Source: Sinorhizobium fredii (GTDB taxonomy: Bacteria; Pseudomonadota; Alphaproteobacteria; Rhizobiales; Rhizobiaceae). Taken from it: 64,000 nucleotides of DNA. The notes below the pieces were generated by a model that saw nothing but the letters and a program-made list of their open reading frames with translations, was not told the DNA's origin and made no database searches. A program made the position numbers and the translations under genes. How positions within the stretch are numbered: the first letter of the stretch is position 1; every line of letters starts with the position of its first letter. The stretch is from assembly GCF_002944405.1 (NCBI RefSeq), contig NZ_CP024307.1, positions 2,066,501 to 2,130,500 of the forward strand. Reading direction: 5' to 3'. Shown here one piece after another: positions 58,519-64,000 of the stretch.

Positions 58519-59910
58519 ATGACATCGACGCGCACGGAAACAGATACGTTCGGCCCCATCGAAGTGGCGAACGACCGCTACTGGGGTGCCCAGGCCCAAC
58601 GCTCGCTCGGCAACTTCAAGATCGGCTGGGAAAAGCAGCCGCTGGCGATCGTCCGGGCGCTCGGCATCGTCAAGCAGGCGGCAGCACGCGCCAACATGGC
58701 GCTTGACCGCCTCGATCCGAATATCGGCGACGCCATCGTAAAGGCCGCCCAGGAGGTGATCGACGGCAAGCTCAACGATCATTTCCCGCTCGTCGTCTGG
58801 CAGACCGGCTCCGGCACGCAGTCGAACATGAATGCCAACGAGGTCATTTCCAACCGTGCGATCGAGCTGCTCGGCGGCATCATGGGATCGAAGAAGCCCG
58901 TTCATCCGAACGACCACGTCAATATGAGCCAGTCGTCGAACGACACCTACCCGACGGCGATGCACATCGCCTGCGCCGAGCGGGTGATCCATGATCTGCT
59001 GCCCGCGCTCAAGCACCTGCACAAGGCGCTAGAAGAAAAGGTCAAGGCTTTCGACCACATCATCAAGATCGGCCGCACCCATACGCAGGATGCGACGCCG
59101 CTGACCCTCGGCCAGGAATTCTCCGGCTATGCGGCACAGGTCGCCTCTTCGATCAGGCGAATCGAGATGACGCTCCCCGGACTCTGCGAGCTCGCCCAGG
59201 GCGGCACCGCCGTCGGCACCGGCCTCAACGCCCCGATCGGCTTCGCCGAGAAGGTGGCGGAGGAAATCGCCGCAATCACCGGCATCGCCTTCACCTCGGC
59301 GCCGAACAAGTTCGAGGCGCTCGCCGCGCATGATTCGATGGTGTTCAGCCACGGCGCGATCAACGCGACGGCCGCCGCCCTCTTCAAGATCGCCAACGAC
59401 ATCCGTTTCCTCGGCTCGGGCCCCCGTTCCGGCCTCGGCGAACTGTCATTGCCGGAAAACGAACCGGGCTCCTCGATCATGCCCGGCAAGGTCAACCCGA
59501 CCCAGTGCGAAGCGCTGACGCAGGTCTGCGCCCAGGTGTTCGGCAACCACGCCTCCCTCACCTTCGCCGGCAGCCAGGGCCACTTCGAGCTCAACGTCTT
59601 CAACCCGCTGATGGCCTACAACTTCCTGCAGTCGGTCCAGCTTCTCGCCGACGCGGCGGTTTCCTTCACCGACAATTGCGTCGTCGGCATCGAGGCCCGC
59701 GAAGACAACATCAAGGCTGCGCTCGACCGGTCGCTGATGCTCGTCACGGCGCTGGCGCCGAAGATCGGCTACGACAATGCCGCCAAGATCGCCAAGACGG
59801 CCCACAAGAACGGCACGACCCTGCGCGAAGAGGCTGTCGGAGGCGGCTATGTGACGAACGAGGAATTCGACGCGATCGTTCGCCCCGAGACGATGATCAG
59901 CCCCGCTTGA
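58519..59910 (+). CDS. fumC: Fumarate hydratase, class II
   Basis: A 463-residue class II fumarase, which converts fumarate to malate in the TCA cycle without an Fe-S cluster. Motifs are [26 protein letters not shown] and the superfamily signature [11 protein letters not shown]. The ATG at 58519 gives exactly the family length. Malate produced here feeds the malic enzyme encoded at 37575. Confidence 0.97.
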   Translation: MTSTRTETDTFGPIEVANDRYWGAQAQRSLGNFKIGWEKQPLAIVRALGIVKQAAARANMALDRLDPNIGDAIVKAAQEVIDGKLNDHFPLVVWQTGSGTQSNMNANEVISNRAIELLGGIMGSKKPVHPNDHVNMSQSSNDTYPTAMHIACAERVIHDLLPALKHLHKALEEKVKAFDHIIKIGRTHTQDATPLTLGQEFSGYAAQVASSIRRIEMTLPGLCELAQGGTAVGTGLNAPIGFAEKVAEEIAAITGIAFTSAPNKFEALAAHDSMVFSHGAINATAAALFKIANDIRFLGSGPRSGLGELSLPENEPGSSIMPGKVNPTQCEALTQVCAQVFGNHASLTFAGSQGHFELNVFNPLMAYNFLQSVQLLADAAVSFTDNCVVGIEAREDNIKAALDRSLMLVTALAPKIGYDNAAKIAKTAHKNGTTLREEAVGGGYVTNEEFDAIVRPETMISPA

Positions 59911-59918
59911 CAGATCAA

Positions 59919-59949
59919 AGGCCGCGGTCGCCCGCCGGCGCCGCGGCCT
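59919..59949 (+). terminator. Terminator-like hairpin after fumC
   Basis: A 9-bp stem AGGCCGCGG with CCGCGGCCT and a 13-nt loop, without a T run. Position 9 bp past the stop suggests termination or mRNA end protection. Confidence 0.5.
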
Positions 59950-60064
59950 CCTCATGCAAATCATTCGAACTGCATCGACGCACCCAAGCAAACATTAAGA
60001 TTTCACAAAGCTTTTACTCCTAGAAAATAGCTGACTATTTGAATTTTATTTTAAAGGTTGGCAG

Positions 60065-61135
60065 ATGCAGACGGTAACTTCGAACAGGACGCCGACGCCG
60101 GATATCGCTGCGCAAATTACCCACGCAATGCGCATGATGGGCGTTGCGCCGATTCCGCGCAATTATGAGCTCTACTACGAGGCCTATCTCGGCTCGAACC
60201 CGCAATTGTCGAAGGATCTTGCAGCGCTCGGCAGCCGCGCCACGCAGGAAGAGCTCGATGCGATCGGTGCGCGCTATTTCAGCAACATCCACCATTCGCG
60301 CGGGATCGAGCGCGCCCATAGCACGCTGGCGGCAAAGCTTGGCGAACTGGTCACGCTCCTGCGCGACGAACAATACGCGCTCGAGAGCTACAACAAGGTC
60401 CTCGACGAGGCCTATCTGAACATCACCAGCAAGAGTGCGGCGAGCGCCGACCTCCTCCGCCACGCGATCGACATTCTGAGCGAAGCGACCGCGGATACTA
60501 TGAATCAGGGCAAGGAGCGCGTTCAGACCGTCGTTCAGAAATCCTTCGAGATGGAAGCGATCCGCCAGGAACTCGATGAGTACAAGCGCATCGCCAACAC
60601 CGATTCGCTGACGCGGCTCGGCAACCGGCGTGCCTTCGACGAGACTCTCGCGGCGGTCTACAACAACGAGCAAATGCGCAACTATACGGGCTTGCTCGTC
60701 GTCGACATCGACCATTTCAAAAAGGTCAATGACAGTTTCGGCCACCCGGTCGGCGACAAGATCCTCTCCACCGTCGGCACCGTCATTCGCGCCAATCTCC
60801 GCCGGGACGCCTTCGTTGCCAGGACCGGGGGCGAGGAATTCGCCGTCATCCTGAACGACAGCACGCAGGAGGAATGCCTGCAGGCCGCCGACCGCATCCG
60901 CGCCATTCTGGCAAGCACGCCGCTCAAGAACTCCAAGACCGGCGTCAACTACGGCCCGATCACGCTCTCCGTCGGCGTGTGCATGGCAACGGCGGCGGAC
61001 GATCCGCTCGACCTCTACCACAAGGCCGATATCGCGCTCTACGCAGCCAAGAGTTCAGGGCGCAACAGGACGGCTCTCTTCGAGGAAGGCATGCGCAAGG
61101 ATTCCGGTCGCAACTGGCTGATCTATCGTCGCTGA
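60065..61135 (+). CDS. GGDEF-domain diguanylate cyclase
   Basis: A 356-residue soluble protein. Residues 1-170 are helical with no named sensor domain, and residues 190-350 form the GGDEF domain with the active site RTGGEEF and the nucleotide site DIDHFKKVNDSFGHPVGD. It should make cyclic di-GMP. The product-inhibition site RxxD is degenerate (RRDA in the aligned place), so feedback control may be weak. There is no EAL domain and no signal peptide. It stands alone after fumC. Confidence 0.9.
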   Translation: MQTVTSNRTPTPDIAAQITHAMRMMGVAPIPRNYELYYEAYLGSNPQLSKDLAALGSRATQEELDAIGARYFSNIHHSRGIERAHSTLAAKLGELVTLLRDEQYALESYNKVLDEAYLNITSKSAASADLLRHAIDILSEATADTMNQGKERVQTVVQKSFEMEAIRQELDEYKRIANTDSLTRLGNRRAFDETLAAVYNNEQMRNYTGLLVVDIDHFKKVNDSFGHPVGDKILSTVGTVIRANLRRDAFVARTGGEEFAVILNDSTQEECLQAADRIRAILASTPLKNSKTGVNYGPITLSVGVCMATAADDPLDLYHKADIALYAAKSSGRNRTALFEEGMRKDSGRNWLIYRR

Positions 61136-61164
61136 CAGCCCGAAGCTCCGGGGCTAACCCGGGG

Positions 61165-61773
61165 CTACCACATCGTCATTGCGGCGCGGCCGGGCCATTC
61201 CCGGTCATAGCTATCCTTGTCGAAATCGGCTTTTGCCGCCCTCAACAAAGCGCCGGGCGTCGGCAGCGAGGCCGGATCGACGAAGCGTTCCGGGTTCCAG
61301 AGCTGCGAACGCAGCAATGCCCTCGCGCACTGGAAGTAAACTTCAGCGATCGTGATGACGACGACGGTGCGCGGATGTTTGCCGTTGACTTCGAAGGAAC
61401 TGATCAAGGCCGGATCGATACTGACGACCGCCGTCCCGTTGATCCGCATAGTGGTGTTCGAGCCGGGAACGAGGAAGAGGAGCGCGACGCGCGGGTCGCG
61501 GACGATATTCACAAGCGAGTCGATGCGATTATTGCCCCGCCAATCCGGCATCAACAGGGTTTGGTCGTCGGCAATCCGGACGACCGACAGATTGTCGCCT
61601 CGGGGCGAGCAATCGAGACCCTCAGGTCCAACGGTCGCCATTGCCGCAAACGGCGAGACCTCGATCATCTGACGGTATTCTGCAGTGAGCGTCTGCGTAA
61701 CCTTGACGATCGATGCCTCGCCCGCTTCGCCGTAAAGCGCCTTCAGTTCCTCAACCGTCCTGATGATCGTCAT
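61165..61773 (-). CDS. Pyridoxamine-5'-phosphate-oxidase-like FMN-binding protein
   Basis: A 202-residue split-barrel flavin protein. It reads FAAMATVGPEGLDCSPRGDN and LLMPDWRGNNRIDSLVNIVRDPRVALLFLVPG, the layout of the MSMEG_1061/PPOX-like family. It is not the PdxH enzyme, which has a different size and C-terminus. The ATG at 61773 has GGAGGACG upstream. Substrate unknown. It is followed on the same strand, about 80 bp upstream, by the hydrolase gene at 61856. Confidence 0.85.
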   Translation of the reverse strand: MTIIRTVEELKALYGEAGEASIVKVTQTLTAEYRQMIEVSPFAAMATVGPEGLDCSPRGDNLSVVRIADDQTLLMPDWRGNNRIDSLVNIVRDPRVALLFLVPGSNTTMRINGTAVVSIDPALISSFEVNGKHPRTVVVITIAEVYFQCARALLRSQLWNPERFVDPASLPTPGALLRAAKADFDKDSYDREWPGRAAMTMW

Positions 61774-61855
61774 TCTTCGTCCTCCGATCCGGCGATGCAC
61801 TCCTGCGCAGAAGCGCCGTCCCTTGCCGGAATAGCATGACGTCCCGATGACGGCA

Positions 61856-62773
61856 TCATGCGATCTTCCTGAGATGCCCCGTTTGCTGACCTTCGCCAAG
61901 GAAAGCGATGATCTTCTCGATGACGGGCGATGCGGAAACGATGCGGCGGTGGCCAAGGCCGTTCGCCCAATGCAGTTCGACATGCGGGCCGCTCGCGCCG
62001 TATCGGCGGGCATGGTCGGCGGAGACCTCCTTGTCGTCTTCGGCGTGGACGACAAGAACCGGCTTGTTGAGCGCAGCCGTGACGCCTGCGGCGTCAAAAT
62101 CCTCGACGCGGCGGCCGGACAGGCGCTCGACCATGCCTTCGAACGCCGCCTGCGCCGCCGGTACAAGCGCCATCATCTTGCCGAAGCCCTGGAAGAGCCA
62201 AGCCATCTCGCTGGGCGCGCCGATGAGCACCAGCTTCCCCGGCACACGCGCAGGAAGATCGCAAACCACGCCCCCCGCCGCACAGGCCAGGCTGGCGCCG
62301 CCGAAGGAATGGCCGATGCAGACATCGAAACCCTCGAAGTGCCGCCATGCGGCATCGATCGCCCGCACCGCCTGCGGCATTGTCAGGGAGCGGCCCGGCG
62401 AACCGCCGTGCCCCGGCCAGTCGAGCGCGACAACTTCGGCGCCCGCCGCCAGCAGGCCATCGATCAGCGCGGCCAGGTAGTCGCTGCGCGATCCCCAGCC
62501 ATGTGTGAGCAGCACGCGTGGTCCCCTGCCGCTTCCGTGGCGCGGGAAGTGTCGGACGAACACCCAGCCGCCGGCAAAAGACAGCGTGATTTTTCGCGAT
62601 TGCTCCATCAACGGCGCCGCAGCGCTCAGCAACGCCCGTTCCTTGCCATTCTTCGGCTTGCGGTTTGGGGTAAGGCAGAATATCCGAAATGCCATTTCGC
62701 CGGCGGCCGCGGGAGAGACCGCCGACACGGCCTTGAGCGAGAGGCGGATGACCTTGGTCGCAAAGGATGCCAT
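61856..62773 (-). CDS. Alpha/beta-fold hydrolase
   Basis: A 305-residue hydrolase with the nucleophile elbow GHSFGG (Ser), an early LTHGWGS oxyanion motif, and late VVHAEDDKEV (Asp) and LGHRRI (His). There is a short hydrophobic N-terminus but no sure signal peptide. Substrate unknown; lipases, esterases and haloperoxidases share this layout. It is divergent from a MarR regulator, and a palindrome 18 bp upstream of its ATG suggests control by it. Confidence 0.88.
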   Translation of the reverse strand: MASFATKVIRLSLKAVSAVSPAAAGEMAFRIFCLTPNRKPKNGKERALLSAAAPLMEQSRKITLSFAGGWVFVRHFPRHGSGRGPRVLLTHGWGSRSDYLAALIDGLLAAGAEVVALDWPGHGGSPGRSLTMPQAVRAIDAAWRHFEGFDVCIGHSFGGASLACAAGGVVCDLPARVPGKLVLIGAPSEMAWLFQGFGKMMALVPAAQAAFEGMVERLSGRRVEDFDAAGVTAALNKPVLVVHAEDDKEVSADHARRYGASGPHVELHWANGLGHRRIVSASPVIEKIIAFLGEGQQTGHLRKIA

Positions 62774-62790
62774 AGTGAATCGAGCCCTTA

Positions 62791-62808
62791 ATGTTCAATC
62801 ATGAACAT
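62791..62808. promoter_or_regulatory. Operator palindrome between hydrolase and MarR genes
   Basis: ATGTTCAATCATGAACAT: 7-bp perfect arms with a 4-bp spacer. A weaker copy, TTGTCCAAGGATGAACAA, lies at 62811-62828. The layout is typical of MarR autoregulation, in which the regulator blocks both divergent promoters. Confidence 0.7.
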
Positions 62809-62820
62809 ATTTGTCCAAGG

Positions 62821-63318
62821 ATGAACAAAAATCAAGTGACGACCGAAGATCACCATTTTCCCTGGGAGCATCCCCGCTTTCGCAGCTGGATCGCAGTCGG
62901 ACGTGCCTGCCAGCTGATGCAGCAGACATTGACCCGCCGACTGGTCCATCTGGAAATCAAGCCGCCGCATCTCGACATCCTGATCAATCTTTACCGCTTC
63001 GATGGCATTTCGCAGCAGGAACTCGCGCGCAAGCTGCTCGTCGGCCGTTCCAACATGAGCATGCTGCTGCCGCAGCTCGAGAGGCGCGGCCTGATCGAGC
63101 GCCGTGGCGATGCCAAGGACAAACGGGTGCTGCGGCTGTCACTGACCGCAGCTGGCCAGGCACTCACCGAAGAGGCGATGGAAATCCAGACGGCGCTGAT
63201 CGAAAGCTCTCACGCCGGCTCTCCGATCGAGGATTGCATGAAGGTCGCGGAATCAATGGAGCGGATCATCTCGACCCTGCTCAAGGAAGATAGCGAACTT
63301 CCAGATCGCGAAAGCTAA
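62821..63318 (+). CDS. MarR-family transcription regulator
   Basis: A 165-residue winged-helix regulator with the MarR core ISQQELARKLLVGRSNMSMLLPQLERRGLIERRGDAKDKRVLRLSLTAAG. It probably senses a small aromatic or lipid-like ligand and represses itself and the divergent hydrolase. The start is uncertain: an ATG at 62791 lies inside the palindromic operator, so the ATG at 62821, which keeps the same frame, is preferred although AAGG is directly before it. Confidence 0.9.
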   Translation: MNKNQVTTEDHHFPWEHPRFRSWIAVGRACQLMQQTLTRRLVHLEIKPPHLDILINLYRFDGISQQELARKLLVGRSNMSMLLPQLERRGLIERRGDAKDKRVLRLSLTAAGQALTEEAMEIQTALIESSHAGSPIEDCMKVAESMERIISTLLKEDSELPDRES

Positions 63319-63420
63319 AGCGCCATGCGTTCAAACGTATTCACGCGGCGCGCTTTAAGCTTTTGATTTGTGCATGTCGTCATCCCAAAACCGCTGCACA
63401 CTTTTGAGCGACATGCACAA
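63316..63420. repeat. Dispersed rhizobial intergenic palindromic element
   Basis: Two nested palindromes: TAAAGCGC (63316-63323) pairing with GCGCTTTA (63350-63357), then TTGTGCATGTCG (63368-63379) pairing with CGACATGCACAA (63409-63420). The text with CCCAAAACCGCTGCACACTTTTG in the loop is of a type I recall as common between rhizobial genes. It may also end the marR transcript. Confidence 0.7.
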
Positions 63421-63426
63421 GGCTGA

Positions 63427-63801
63427 TCAGCGCGGCTTCTCGGATTTGTCGCGCGACATGCCTTTGTCGGCAAGCTCCTGCTCATAGGCCCTGAAGAGCT
63501 CCTCGCCCGTCTCGCCGAGTTCGCGCAGATAGGTCCAGGTGTAGATACCCGTGTCGTGGAAATCGTCGAAACCGATCCTTACCGCATAGTTGCCGGTCGG
63601 CTGGACCGAGATGATCTGGACGTTGCGCTTGCCCGGAACTGTCACGCGCTGGCCCGGTCCGTGGCCCTGCACTTCCGCCGATGGGGAAAGCACGCGCAAC
63701 AGTTCCGCCGAAAGATCGAAGGTGGCGCCGTCGTCGAAGCTCACCGTCAGCCGGTGGCGATCCTTCGATACACGCAGTTCGGTCGGCCAGAATTCACTCA
63801 T
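63427..63801 (-). CDS. DUF971 family protein
   Basis: A 124-residue protein with the DUF971 core PTELRVSKDRHRLTVSFDDGATFDLSAELLRVLSPSAEVQGHG and GNYAVRIGFDDFHDTGIYTWTYLREL. The family has been linked to Fe-S assembly contexts in some genomes, but its function is not established. The ATG at 63801 is chosen because GGAG is 7 nt upstream. The ATG at 63807 is only one nt away from it. Confidence 0.88.
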   Translation of the reverse strand: MSEFWPTELRVSKDRHRLTVSFDDGATFDLSAELLRVLSPSAEVQGHGPGQRVTVPGKRNVQIISVQPTGNYAVRIGFDDFHDTGIYTWTYLRELGETGEELFRAYEQELADKGMSRDKSEKPR

Positions 63802-63962
63802 CGTCATGCTCCGTTTCTCGGCCCTCGTTGAGTAAAGCAGAATTGAACCGGCGAAAATCTCCCGAAGGCGACTTTCCCGATATTTCAAGAACACTTTGCG
63901 ACGTTATGCGCCTTGACGCGACCTCTTTCGGTCACGACATTGGGGGCGCAGGGAGAACAGAC

Positions 63963-64000
63963 TTGAACACGGCCGCCATAGACCAGACCAACGCACGACC
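63963..64000 (+). CDS. Start of a gene cut by the window edge
   Basis: A TTG with GGGAG seven nt upstream opens a frame reading MNTAAIDQTNAR and runs to the window end. Only about 12 codons are seen, so no function can be given. Confidence 0.35.
   Translation, partial: MNTAAIDQTNAR

Overview
The window is ordinary chromosomal DNA of an alphaproteobacterium of the Ensifer/Sinorhizobium group. GC content and codon use are high and uniform. The gene set includes the SinR/SinI quorum-sensing pair, a PlcP-type phospholipase C, a rhizobial BluB, a chimeric Dme-type malic enzyme and a giant Growth Pole Ring (GPR/RgsE) protein, a combination typical of Sinorhizobium. Gene family names come from recognised motifs and remembered family members; no database search was run. 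I see no insertion sequence, prophage, integrase, CRISPR array, rRNA or tRNA.

Layout. 0-6 kb: a FliO-like membrane protein, a cysteine-poor DksA read from a TTG start under a good promoter, a SixA-type phosphatase, the YcjX/DUF697 pair and a small exported protein. 6-8 kb: folP-folB-folK (minus). 8-10 kb: a DUF922 protease-like protein, a region ending in a strong terminator (possible sRNA), a 2Fe-2S ferredoxin and a lone Hpt protein. 10.5-17 kb: the 2145-residue GPR/RgsE coiled-coil protein behind CtrA-like sites. 17-21 kb: a VOC protein and petABC (cytochrome bc1). 21-25 kb: two tandem ABC exporters. 25-30 kb: trmL, then a divergent SoxR / FMN-reductase pair sharing a soxbox, an MFS transporter, a small ORF, hemF and a BON protein. 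30-34 kb: an Mla/Mce lipid-transport operon. 34-37.4 kb: a dipeptide epimerase, an MFS permease and plcP with a possible Pho box. 37.5-41.6 kb: dme, sinR, sinI. 41.7-46.4 kb: a DUF2865 protein, bluB behind a cobalamin riboswitch, a PD40 protein and nadE. 46.6-50.4 kb: an alkaline-phosphatase-superfamily transferase, a possible small gene, a putative two-domain DNA-binding protein and a GFA protein. 50.5-56 kb: aroG (class II), gor, a DUF2059 protein, rpiA and gph. 56-64 kb: an L,D-transpeptidase, fumC, a diguanylate cyclase, an FMN-binding oxidase-like protein, a hydrolase with a divergent MarR regulator, an intergenic repeat element, a DUF971 protein and the first codons of one more gene.

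How it works together: most genes are housekeeping (folate, respiration, haem, NAD, aromatic amino acids, redox, TCA cycle). The regulatory DNA is the more informative part. Clear sites include a SoxR operator with the 19-bp spacer typical of MerR promoters, a B12 riboswitch, a lux-box-length palindrome before sinI, a MarR palindrome, and TTAACCAT sites upstream of the polar-growth gene. I did not find a plainly new multi-gene system. The best leads are the internally repeated GPR/RgsE protein with its upstream region, the candidate sRNA at about 8.7-9.1 kb, the small ORF at 48844, and the unnamed proteins noted below.
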